Shown piece by piece: positions 1-6,852 of a stretch of 19,534 bases of DNA. Under the pieces are notes generated by a model that saw only the letters and a list, made by a program, of their open reading frames with translations, did not search any database and was not told the DNA's origin. The DNA lies in contig CAZBZG010000060.1 in the NCBI GenBank assembly GCA_964496245.1, forward strand, positions 1 through 19,534, given 5' to 3'. How positions within the stretch are numbered: the first letter of the stretch is position 1; every line of letters starts with the position of its first letter. This stretch comes from CAZBZG01 sp964496245. Lineage in GTDB: Bacteria; Planctomycetota; SZUA-567. The position numbers were made by a program, and so were the translations under genes.

Positions 1-106
1 TAATCCTACGAGAGGTTTCCCACTTCCCGTCCGTAGGAGTCCACAATCCCACAGTATGGGCCAGGATCGTCGGTGTCGAAGAGCTGCTCGAAGGGACAAA
101 GCGAGG

Positions 107-685
107 ATGTCCGATCCCTCGTCTTGCCGCACAAGGCACCCAGTGACCCGATTACTCGCTTGTCTCCTCCTCTGCCTTGGGGTCGGGCACTTCCTCATCT
201 CTCCCTTCGTATACCGTGTATCGGGGAGGTCGATGGCTTGTTCCTTCCTCCCCGGGGACAGGGTTGTCGTCACACATTCGCCAATCCATGACCTGGGTGA
301 CGTTTTGGTTTTTCGTCACTGGAATGATCCACGGGAACTCGTGATCAAGAGAGTAGCTGGGGTGCCCGGCTCAGAAGTGTCGGTTGAAGCCTCTCTCGAC
401 CCTGTACCTAAAACGAAGGGGTCTTTCGACTCCAACTTCACCATTCGGAATTTGGGACAGGTGAGCAGCGGTGAAGCCTTTATCGCCTTCCCGGTTGAAG
501 AAGCCGAATTCCGACGTCTAGCACCGCAAAACACCCCATCACGAGCTCGTCTTCCTGCCCGGACCTGCCGTTGTGGCGCATCCCGAGGCGGACGCGTTGT
601 ACCGGCAGCTCGAACGGAGCGCCCTACGGCTCCACCGCCGTATCCTCTGGCAGGCTGCTTGCGAGGGGTGAGGGGAGGGGCCTGA
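107..685 (+). pseudogene. Signal peptidase I-like (S26) gene with broken C-terminus
   Basis: The N-terminal half resembles type I signal peptidases, membrane serine proteases that remove signal peptides. An N-terminal hydrophobic anchor covers about residues 13-33. It is followed by a Ser-Met box (VSGRSM) with the expected catalytic Ser, a PGDRVVV segment, and a Lys box (VIKRVAGVPG) carrying the expected general-base Lys. The usual GDN..S.DSR region is absent. After about codon 138 the translation becomes Arg/Pro/Ala-rich and looks like out-of-frame GC-rich DNA. I chose the ATG at 107, with AAGGGA and GAGG upstream; an in-frame ATG lies at 56. The first 520 bases look lower in GC than the rest of the window. 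I read this as a truncated or frameshifted gene, but a divergent intact S26-like protein is possible. Confidence 0.5.
522..671 (+). pseudogene. Orphan C-terminal coding fragment, unidentified
   Basis: This frame is open from just after a TAG at 519 to a TGA at 669. It translates to protein-like sequence (HELVFLPGPAVVAHPEADAL, then YRQLERSALRLHRRILWQAA) with normal GC-rich codon use. The overlapping signal-peptidase frame degenerates over the same stretch. It has no start codon and no ribosome binding site. It could be the tail of a gene disrupted at about 520-540, or the true C-terminus of the upstream gene after a frameshift. The family is not recognised. It overlaps the end of the minus-strand glycosyltransferase by about 48 bases. 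Confidence 0.3.
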
Positions 686-2759
686 CCCAGAGGCCGTTGT
701 TCTTCGCGATAGGGTGGTCGAGGCGCTCGAGGCGGTCGGCCAGGGGCAGGTGCCAGAGGGCGAGGCCCTCGAGCCGGTCGGCCAGGTAGCGGGCGCTCTC
801 TTCGGGATCCGGCGGCCCCTTCTCGCCGGGGCGCGGCTGCACGAGCACCAGGGCCCACGCCGCGCTGACGAACGCTCCGGTCGAGTCGTCCGCTCCTGCG
901 CCTCGAATCCGGCCGAGGACGGGCGACGCAGATGGCGTCCGTCCGGTGCCGAGCCAGCGGAGGCGCTTCCGGTTGCGCAGGCGATCCTCTGCGTGCGCGA
1001 GGCGGCTTCGGATCTCCGAGGCGGTTGCGTCGGGCGCGGAGACGCGAACGCGCAGGATGAAGAAGCTGTGCAGGCGCCCCAGGTCCCACGCCTGGGTCAG
1101 GATGTAGGACCTGCCTTTCGCGGGTGTCTCCACGGCCTCGAGCACGGCCGTGCCGCGCCGGAGTCGTTCCACGTGGCGCGTATTCGATTGTTCGCTCATG
1201 TAGTAGGTGATGATGGGCAGGCCGGAGATGCCGTAGGTGTACAGGCGGTCTTCGGGCTTCAGCTGCGGCCGGAGGTAGCGGCAGAGGAGGCGGTCGGACT
1301 TGTGTTCGTTGAGCGCGGGCAGCAGGCTGGTATGGAGCGCGAAGCCGCCGGCCATGCCGATCATGATCGCGGCCGTGGCCCGTCCGAACGTCCGCCGGCG
1401 GGCACAGAGGAACAGGGCGGGTCCGAACAGCAGCAGGAGCACGCTCCCTGCCAGAAGGTGCATCCCGTGCTCGGCGTACGCGGTGCTGATCTGCGTGTTC
1501 TTGGTGATGAGGCGGAAGACCGGCACCACGCCCGTGACCTGGGCGAGCAGGCTGAGGGCGCCCACGACCCCCGCCAGCGCGAGCGCCCCGCCGGCGAAGA
1601 GCAGCAGCCCGCGGAGGATCCGGCGCAGCGTGGTCTCCTCGTTCGCTGCCATGGCAGCGGAGAGCACCCAGCCGGCCATGAGGGCTAGAGCCGGATACAC
1701 GGGCATGATGTAGTAGCTCTTCTTGCTGGCCGGGATGGAGAAGAAGGCGAGCGTGACCACGGCCCAGGCGAGCGGGAAGAGCAGGCGGTTGCGCACCGGC
1801 CACGGCCGGCCGGCGAGGAGAAACGGCAGGAGCAGGGCGATCACGGACCAGGGTTGACCGTCGCCCAGGAACTTGACCAGGAAGTAATGAGGCGCCTCGA
1901 TGTGGTCGAAGCCCTCGAACCGGCCCGCGGTCTCGCGAAACCAGATGTCCCAGGCTTCCGGCATCTCCCGCAGCACGAGCAGGGGCCAGGGCAGGACGAG
2001 CGCGAGAAAGAGCGCGAGTCCGGCCGCGTGGTGGGCCAGGCGCGGCCACCCCTCGCGCCAGCGTCCGGACGCGAAGAGGTAGACCCAGAGGATGAGGAAG
2101 ATCAGCACCGGTCCGACCGGCCCCTTCTCCAGAAACGAAAGCCCCAGCGCAGCGTAGGTGAGCACGAGCCACCCGGGCAGACGTCTTTCGGCCGAGGTGG
2201 CCGGAGCCGCGGTCTGGCCCGCCTCATCTTCGTGCGAGGCGGGGTTCCGGTAGCGCCACCAGGCGTAGAGCGCGAGCGTGTTGAAGAAGAGCAGCGGCAG
2301 TTCGATGCCCGTGGTGCGCGCCTGCCACCAGAAGATCGCGGTGGTGCCCATGGCGAGCGCCGCGATCAGGCCGGTCCGCCGGTCGGCCAAGAGTCTCCCC
2401 AGGCTGTAGAGCAGCCCCATGACGCCGATGGCCGCCAGGGTGTTCGGCAGCCGCGAGTTGAACTCGTCCACGTCTGCAAAGGGCAGGCTCGCAAGCGCGG
2501 TCAGCCAGTAGGCCAAGGGAGGCTTGCGCAGCCGGATGTCGTCGCCGAACCGGGGGATGATCCAGTCGCGCGCGTCTTCGGAGAAGCGCATCTGCCGGGC
2601 GACCTGGACCACGCGCGCCTCGCCCGAAGTCCAGATGTGGCGCAATCCCAGGAACGGGAGGAAGAGCAGCACGCCGGCGAGCGCGACGAGCGCGAGGTCG
2701 CGGCCGGGTGGGGACGGATTCGGGCTGAGCGGGGAAGAACGATCCGGCAAAAGGGTCAT
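624..2759 (-). CDS. ArnT/PMT-like (GT39/GT83) membrane glycosyltransferase
   Basis: A 711-residue polytopic membrane protein of the dolichyl-phosphate-mannose mannosyltransferase/ArnT type. These enzymes move a sugar from a polyprenyl-phosphate donor to lipid or protein on the outer face of the inner membrane. After the first membrane helix (about residues 21-39) comes the family's first extracytoplasmic loop with SGEARVVQVARQM, then DWIIPRFGDDIRLRKPPLAYW, matching the conserved ...E.R......REM and KPPL.YW blocks. The residue before the conserved Glu, usually Asp, is Gly here. Many further Leu-rich helices follow, and the last 200 residues are soluble. The ATG overlaps the efp stop codon as ATGA, so translation is probably coupled to efp. 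The acceptor cannot be told from sequence. Confidence 0.85.
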   Translation of the reverse strand: MTLLPDRSSPLSPNPSPPGRDLALVALAGVLLFLPFLGLRHIWTSGEARVVQVARQMRFSEDARDWIIPRFGDDIRLRKPPLAYWLTALASLPFADVDEFNSRLPNTLAAIGVMGLLYSLGRLLADRRTGLIAALAMGTTAIFWWQARTTGIELPLLFFNTLALYAWWRYRNPASHEDEAGQTAAPATSAERRLPGWLVLTYAALGLSFLEKGPVGPVLIFLILWVYLFASGRWREGWPRLAHHAAGLALFLALVLPWPLLVLREMPEAWDIWFRETAGRFEGFDHIEAPHYFLVKFLGDGQPWSVIALLLPFLLAGRPWPVRNRLLFPLAWAVVTLAFFSIPASKKSYYIMPVYPALALMAGWVLSAAMAANEETTLRRILRGLLLFAGGALALAGVVGALSLLAQVTGVVPVFRLITKNTQISTAYAEHGMHLLAGSVLLLLFGPALFLCARRRTFGRATAAIMIGMAGGFALHTSLLPALNEHKSDRLLCRYLRPQLKPEDRLYTYGISGLPIITYYMSEQSNTRHVERLRRGTAVLEAVETPAKGRSYILTQAWDLGRLHSFFILRVRVSAPDATASEIRSRLAHAEDRLRNRKRLRWLGTGRTPSASPVLGRIRGAGADDSTGAFVSAAWALVLVQPRPGEKGPPDPEESARYLADRLEGLALWHLPLADRLERLDHPIAKNNGLWVRPLPSPLASSLPEDTAVEP

Positions 2760-3328
2760 CCGATGGCCGTGCGCTCGAGGTACTTGCCGGTGCCGGTCTC
2801 GAGCTTGAGTCTGTCGCCCTTGTTGATGAACGGCGGCACCTGCACGATCATGCCGGTTTCGACCGTGGCGTTCTTGAAGACGTTGGTGGCTGTGGCGTTC
2901 TTGACGCCCGGCTCACACTCGGTCACCACCAGTTCCACGGCTGCGGGCAGCTCGATCGAGATGACCCGGCCCTGCGCTACGAGCAGCACGGCCTGGTTGC
3001 CTTCGAGCAGGAACGGCGCGAGCTCGCCCACGATGTCCTTGTGCACCTCCATCTCTTCGTAGGTGTCGGCGTTCATGAATACGAAGAGGTCGGCGTTGCG
3101 GTAGGAGTAGATGTAGGTCTGCCGGTCCACGTCGATGGCTTCGATCTGGTCGGCCGTGCGGAAGCGCTTCTCCGTGACTTTGCCGGTCTCGAGGTTCTTG
3201 AGCTTGATCTGCTGGTAGGCCGGCCCCTTGCCGGGCTTGATGTGTTCCATGCTCACGATCACGCAGATCTGGCCGTCCATGAGCACGGCCTGGCCGCGCG
3301 ACACCTGATTGACGGGAACGGTGGGCAT
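2756..3328 (-). CDS. efp: Elongation factor P
   Basis: The 190-residue product matches the usual EF-P length of about 185-190. EF-P binds between the P and E sites of the ribosome and relieves stalling at polyproline. The N-terminal KOW-like domain carries the loop HIKPGKGPAYQQ with Lys at position 34, the residue beta-lysylated in EpmA-type organisms. No epmA or epmB lies in this window. The middle OB domain (about residues 65-125) and the C-terminal OB domain (VKNATATNVFKNATVETGMI onward) are intact. The ATG at 3328 is chosen over an in-frame upstream ATG at 3436 because GGAGGAG stands just before it and MPTVPVNQVSRGQ is a typical EF-P start. A good promoter lies at 3418-3446. The gene overlaps the downstream glycosyltransferase by 4 bases. 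Confidence 0.95.
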   Translation of the reverse strand: MPTVPVNQVSRGQAVLMDGQICVIVSMEHIKPGKGPAYQQIKLKNLETGKVTEKRFRTADQIEAIDVDRQTYIYSYRNADLFVFMNADTYEEMEVHKDIVGELAPFLLEGNQAVLLVAQGRVISIELPAAVELVVTECEPGVKNATATNVFKNATVETGMIVQVPPFINKGDRLKLETGTGKYLERTAIG

Positions 3329-3417
3329 GGTCTCCTCCGTAGGTCGCCGCTCCTGGAAAATTACGCACGCGGGTCGTCCGCGTGCGGCAGCTCGGTTCGA
3401 AGCGTATGGCGGAACGA

Positions 3418-3446
3418 AGGATATCGAAATCCGCACGCCTTGTCAA
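3418..3446 (-). promoter_or_regulatory. Sigma-70-like promoter for efp
   Basis: Read on the minus strand: TTGACA (3446-3441), a 17-base spacer, then TATCCT (3423-3418). The -35 box is a perfect consensus match. It gives a leader of about 85 bases before the efp ATG. Called by eye only. Confidence 0.6.
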
Positions 3447-3500
3447 CAGACGCCGCAGGGTTCTTGTCGCCGCAGCGCCGAGAAATGACCGACAAGCGCC

Positions 3501-3528
3501 TTGCATCATGCATCTCGCGGTGTAGTAT
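3501..3528 (+). promoter_or_regulatory. Candidate promoter for the PqqD/radical SAM cassette
   Basis: TTGCAT (3501-3506), a 16-base spacer and TAGTAT (3523-3528), with a second AT-rich box GATATAC just downstream. It lies 45 bases before the PqqD start and diverges from the efp promoter. This A+T-rich patch stands out in otherwise GC-rich sequence. Called by eye. Confidence 0.4.
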
Positions 3529-3572
3529 TGATATACGAGGCTTCGTGGCGAGGGGGAACAGGAGGAGTCTGG

Positions 3573-4016
3573 ATGAGCGGACCGTACTACAAACACGCTG
3601 AGGAAACCGCCAGCCGTCTGGTCGCGGGAGAGACCGTGATCGTACGCCTGCCCGATGCCGAGATGACCGTGCTGAGCGAGAGCGGAGGCGCGGTCTGGGC
3701 TCTCGCCGACGGCACGCGCACCGGAATGGAGATCGCCGCCGCCCTCCAGGCGCATTACGTTCTGTCCGAGCCGCCGGCGATTCAGGCATTTCTGGACGAG
3801 CTCCTCGAGCGGGGACTGCTGGCGACGGCCGGATCAGCGGTTCCGTCTCCCGAGCGAGCCGAGCCCCTGCCCGAGGCGGGGACGTATGCACCGCCTGCCG
3901 TGCGCGTGGCCGAACCCCTCGAAACCCTGGCCGGCGCCTGCGACTCGGCCTTCACTGGCGAGCCCACTGCGGACTGCCGTACGTCGGCCCTGGGGTGTTT
4001 TGATATCATGGATTGA
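3573..4016 (+). CDS. PqqD-family (RRE fold) protein with Cys-bearing precursor-like tail
   Basis: A 147-residue protein. Residues about 8-88 look like a PqqD/RRE domain, the winged-helix fold that binds RiPP leader peptides and presents them to modifying enzymes. It shows the typical ..ETVIVRLPDAEMTVLSESGGAVW..ADG..T..EI..AL core, then an acidic helix (FLDELLERGLL). The remaining 60 residues are not part of the domain. After a Pro/Glu-rich linker comes YAPPAVRV (105-112), then LETLAGAC, with Cys at 123, 135 and 142. This resembles a RiPP leader/core more than a structural tail. The ATG at 3573 has AGGAGGAG upstream; the frame continues 24 codons further upstream without support. It is first in a three-gene cassette, 7 bases before the radical SAM gene. 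The domain call is from pattern, and the precursor role of the tail is inference. Confidence 0.8.
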   Translation: MSGPYYKHAEETASRLVAGETVIVRLPDAEMTVLSESGGAVWALADGTRTGMEIAAALQAHYVLSEPPAIQAFLDELLERGLLATAGSAVPSPERAEPLPEAGTYAPPAVRVAEPLETLAGACDSAFTGEPTADCRTSALGCFDIMD

Positions 4017-4023
4017 GTCCCGC

Positions 4024-5067
4024 ATGCCGTCCAAGGAATTTGCCGCGCTGCGCAGGCGCGCGAGCGACCGGGCCATTCCGCTCTACGCCCAGTTCGAAGT
4101 CACCCACCGCTGCAATCTCCGCTGCCGTCACTGCTACCTCGAGGGCCATCACGAACCGGCCGGCCGGGAATTGACGCTGGCCGAGGTCGAAGACGTGCTC
4201 GACCAGCTCGCGGACCTGGGGACGCTTTTCTTGACCTTCACGGGCGGCGAGTTCTTCGTGCGCGAAGACGCCTTCGACCTGCTGGCTGCCGCGCGCGCCC
4301 GGGGATTCGCCTGTACGGTGCTCACCAACGGCACGCTGCTCGATGCCGAGGGCGTACGAAGGCTGGCCGGGCTCCGTCCCTTTCAGGTGCATCTCACGCT
4401 GCTCGGCACGGAAGCCGTGCACGACCGGATCACAGGCCAGCCCGGTTCGTTTGTCCGCACCGTGAGCATCATGGACGGGCTGCGCGCGGCCGGCGTGCGC
4501 GTGGTCGCCAAGCTCGTGATCACGCGGCTGGCGGTCCAGGAGGCTGAGGCCATGGAGGCGATCGCAACCGCGCACGCGGACTCCTTTGTGCGGTCGGTCG
4601 AGCTCTTTCCCACGCTCGACGAGACGCCCGTGCCTGATGACTTGATCGTCCGCTGCGAGGATTTCTGTTGCTTGCCCCGGCCGAACGTCGATCCTGCCAG
4701 GCCCCTGCCGCCGCGCTGGCCGGCGGAAGAGAGCCTCTGCAGTGCCGGGCGGGGGCTCGTGGCCGTCTCGCCGTACGGCGAAGTCTTCCCCTGCATCGCG
4801 TACCGCAAGCCCATGGGACAGGTGCGCGAAGACCCGCTCGCCGCGATCTGGCAAGGGGCGGGCTTCGAAGCGCTCCGGCGCCTGCGACGCAGGGAGCTGA
4901 CCGCGTGCACGGAGTGCCCGGACCAGCCGTTCTGCACCTTCTGCCCGGGCCGGGCCTGGCACGAATGCGGGGACGAACGCCAGCCTGCGCCGAGCCTCTG
5001 CGCGCGGGCCCGCCGCGTGCGGACCTTTCTCGAACAGGCGGCTGCGCGGGCGGGGGACGAGCCATGA
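4024..5067 (+). CDS. Radical SAM/SPASM peptide-modifying enzyme
   Basis: A 347-residue protein. The radical SAM motif CNLRCRHC supplies Cys 30, 34 and 37 for the SAM-binding 4Fe-4S cluster. TGGE at 73-76 is the usual second motif. The C-terminal SPASM region has C239, then GEVFPC (C257), then CTEC..QPFC.FC (295, 298, 304, 307), C315 and C326, enough for two auxiliary clusters. Family members use a 5'-deoxyadenosyl radical to build C-S, C-C or other cross-links, or to epimerise residues, in ribosomal peptides, usually with a PqqD-type partner, which is encoded immediately upstream. The ATG at 4024 fits the domain start; 46 upstream in-frame codons overlap the PqqD gene and look like shadow sequence. 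The stop overlaps the next gene's ATG (ATGA). The peptide substrate is not known. Confidence 0.92.
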   Translation: MPSKEFAALRRRASDRAIPLYAQFEVTHRCNLRCRHCYLEGHHEPAGRELTLAEVEDVLDQLADLGTLFLTFTGGEFFVREDAFDLLAAARARGFACTVLTNGTLLDAEGVRRLAGLRPFQVHLTLLGTEAVHDRITGQPGSFVRTVSIMDGLRAAGVRVVAKLVITRLAVQEAEAMEAIATAHADSFVRSVELFPTLDETPVPDDLIVRCEDFCCLPRPNVDPARPLPPRWPAEESLCSAGRGLVAVSPYGEVFPCIAYRKPMGQVREDPLAAIWQGAGFEALRRLRRRELTACTECPDQPFCTFCPGRAWHECGDERQPAPSLCARARRVRTFLEQAAARAGDEP

Positions 5068-6290
5068 GTTGCCTGCCGATGCAGCGGGCGGCTGCGTTCG
5101 ATCTCTGCCGGCAGGCGGGCGTCTTCACGCTGCGCGTGGCCTCCGACTGCATGGGCCCGGGCATCCCGGCGGGCGCGCGCGTCCAGATCGCCTGCTGCAC
5201 GCCTGCAGCGCTCGCGCCGGGCGACGTGGTGCTGCTGCGGTTGGGCGGGCAGTCGGTGCTCCACCGCTATCTCGGAGCCTGGCGGCACGACGGGGTCGGG
5301 TATCTCGTGTGCAAGGCCGACCGCCGTCGCCGTCCGGACCGGCCCTGGCCGGCCGCGGCCCTGGTGGGACGGGCGGTGGGTGTCGAGGATGCGCCTGCGG
5401 CGCGTGTGCGCGCTTCGAGCGTTGGCGAACGCGTTCGGATACGGCTGCAGCATGCGGTCTGCTGGCTCGGGCTCTCAGTGGGACTGCTTTCCGGCCCGTG
5501 CGCTGCAGCCGCCAGCCGGCTCGCCTGCCAGGGGCGGGTCTGGGGGGTGGAGGTCGAGGGCGCTTCGGACGCGCTTCCGCAAGCCCTCGCCCGTCGCCTG
5601 GCCTTCCGGACCGGGGTCGATCCCGACACGCGCCTGCGGATCGTGGTCGGTCCCGACCAGCCGCCGAGCAGCATCCGCACCGGCCGCGGACCGCATGCAG
5701 TCCGCGTGTGGGCCGAGTCCCTGGCGCTCACGCTCGATACGGAGACCGGCGCGGGTGAGGTCTTTGCGCGGGATGCAGAGATCGCTGCCGTGGGCGTGGA
5801 GTCCTTCTTCCGGATCGCAGCCATGGAGCATGCTGTGGCTGTGGGCGGCGTGTGCCTCCACGCGTCGGCCGCGGCCTGCGACGCTGGCGTGTGCGTCTTT
5901 GCCGGGCCATCGGGCGCGGGCAAGACCACGGCTGCGCACGCGTTCGGTGCCGACCAGGTCCTGGACGAGGACTTCGTGCTGCTGGAGCCGCGCGGACAGG
6001 GCTTTGCGCGCGCGCCGTGGCTGCCGACGGAGGGTCGGGGGGCTGAAGAGCGGCCGGTGCTGGCGGTCTGCCTGCCTGCGCCAGGCCCCGACTTCGACCT
6101 GGAGCGCGTGCCTCCGGCCGAGGCTGTGGCGCGATGTTTCCACGTGCCGCCCATCCACGCCGGCCCGGCGGATGCGGAACAGCGTCTCGCAGCGGTCGGC
6201 GCGCTCGTCGAACGCGTGCCCGTCTTCCGGCTGCACTGGCGCAAGGGGATCGATCTCGCGGATCGCCTGACGCGGGCGCTTGCGCGTTAG
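5064..6290 (+). CDS. Fusion of S26 signal-peptidase-like domain and HprK-like kinase
   Basis: A 408-residue protein. Residues about 20-115 follow the pattern of signal peptidases of the SipW/ER type: SDCMGPGIPAGARV, then APGDVVLL, then VLHRYL (His67), then CKADRRRRPD, matching family blocks S.SM.P.I..GD, HR and KGD...D. The catalytic Ser position is Cys29. A hydrophobic stretch at 131-147 could be a membrane helix. Residues about 155-408 resemble HPr kinase-related proteins: CLHASA, a Walker A GPSGAGKTT (281-289), VLDEDFVLLEP where HprK has its acidic pair, and a C-terminal HWRKG. HprK-like kinases occur in lasso-peptide and PqqD-linked clusters, where some phosphorylate the peptide. The start overlaps the radical SAM stop as ATGA, so the cassette is probably one operon. 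Whether the protease-like half is active is unknown. Confidence 0.82.
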   Translation: MSCLPMQRAAAFDLCRQAGVFTLRVASDCMGPGIPAGARVQIACCTPAALAPGDVVLLRLGGQSVLHRYLGAWRHDGVGYLVCKADRRRRPDRPWPAAALVGRAVGVEDAPAARVRASSVGERVRIRLQHAVCWLGLSVGLLSGPCAAAASRLACQGRVWGVEVEGASDALPQALARRLAFRTGVDPDTRLRIVVGPDQPPSSIRTGRGPHAVRVWAESLALTLDTETGAGEVFARDAEIAAVGVESFFRIAAMEHAVAVGGVCLHASAAACDAGVCVFAGPSGAGKTTAAHAFGADQVLDEDFVLLEPRGQGFARAPWLPTEGRGAEERPVLAVCLPAPGPDFDLERVPPAEAVARCFHVPPIHAGPADAEQRLAAVGALVERVPVFRLHWRKGIDLADRLTRALAR

Positions 6291-6841
6291 GGCTGAGGCG
6301 GGGCGCCCGGCCGGCCCGGCGCATCAGGGGGCGTATCATTCTCCGCCACGGGCTGCGCGCTCACCAGTTCGCTCACGCTCGCCCCGTCCCCCGTGCCCTG
6401 CAGGGATCGGCTCCAGCGGATCCGTTCCCGCAGGCGGTGGACGAGCAGGATGGCTGCCAGGATGGCTGCGCCGATGGCGAGCGAAAAGCCTACGGGCCGC
6501 TGCCAGGCATAGCCGAGCGGCGGGTCGGCCTGGGGACGGGCTTTCTGTTGGCGGAGCCGACGCTGGCGGAGTTCGGGTTTGGCTTCGATCTCCTCGCTCC
6601 GGTCCCAGCAGCGCAGCACGTGATCGGCGAGCTGTTCGTTGGTCATGCGCTTTTCGCGTCGGAACTTCACGACCCATTCGCGTTCGTCGCGCGTGAACGG
6701 CCCGTCTTCGCGCAGGCGCTGGGCGAAGTCGAGCGCAGCCTGACGGTCGTCGGCCGCGCCGGCCGGTCGGGCGGCCAGGCCGAACAACAGAGCCAAGACC
6801 AGGACCGCGCATCGGCCGCGCAGGTCGTCAGACGGATGCAT
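6287..6841 (-). CDS. Small exported, membrane-anchored protein of unknown function
   Basis: A 184-residue protein I do not recognise. A signal peptide is clear: a short charged start, then CAVLVLALLFGLAARPAGA with likely cleavage near residue 29 before ADDRQ. A charged helical region (about 30-95, rich in Arg/Glu, with FTRDEREWVVKFRREKR) precedes a single membrane helix at about 113-132 (FSLAIGAAILAAILLVHRL). The tail is Pro/Gly-rich and disordered. The ATG at 6841 has GAGGAAG upstream and lies 11 bases after the methyltransferase stop, so the two genes look co-transcribed. Its TAA overlaps the convergent kinase fusion stop by 4 bases. Topology suggests a periplasmic helical domain tethered to the membrane. 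Confidence 0.7.
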   Translation of the reverse strand: MHPSDDLRGRCAVLVLALLFGLAARPAGAADDRQAALDFAQRLREDGPFTRDEREWVVKFRREKRMTNEQLADHVLRCWDRSEEIEAKPELRQRRLRQQKARPQADPPLGYAWQRPVGFSLAIGAAILAAILLVHRLRERIRWSRSLQGTGDGASVSELVSAQPVAENDTPPDAPGRPGAPPQP

Positions 6842-6852
6842 GACGCTTCCTC

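Noticed and set aside
4..38. TCCTACG and CGTAGGA as an inverted repeat at the left edge
   Set aside because: A 7-bp stem with a 21-base loop and no T tract is within chance expectation; it may be the end of a structure outside the window.
1854..3062. 402-codon plus-strand open frame
   Set aside because: It lies antisense to the glycosyltransferase and EF-P, both of which have clear family motifs. Its own translation is Arg/Glu/Gly/Gln-rich without domain features.
3886..4023. In-frame upstream extension of the radical SAM gene by 46 codons
   Set aside because: It overlaps the PqqD coding region in another frame, reads as Pro/Arg-rich shadow sequence, and the radical SAM domain begins normally from the ATG at 4024.
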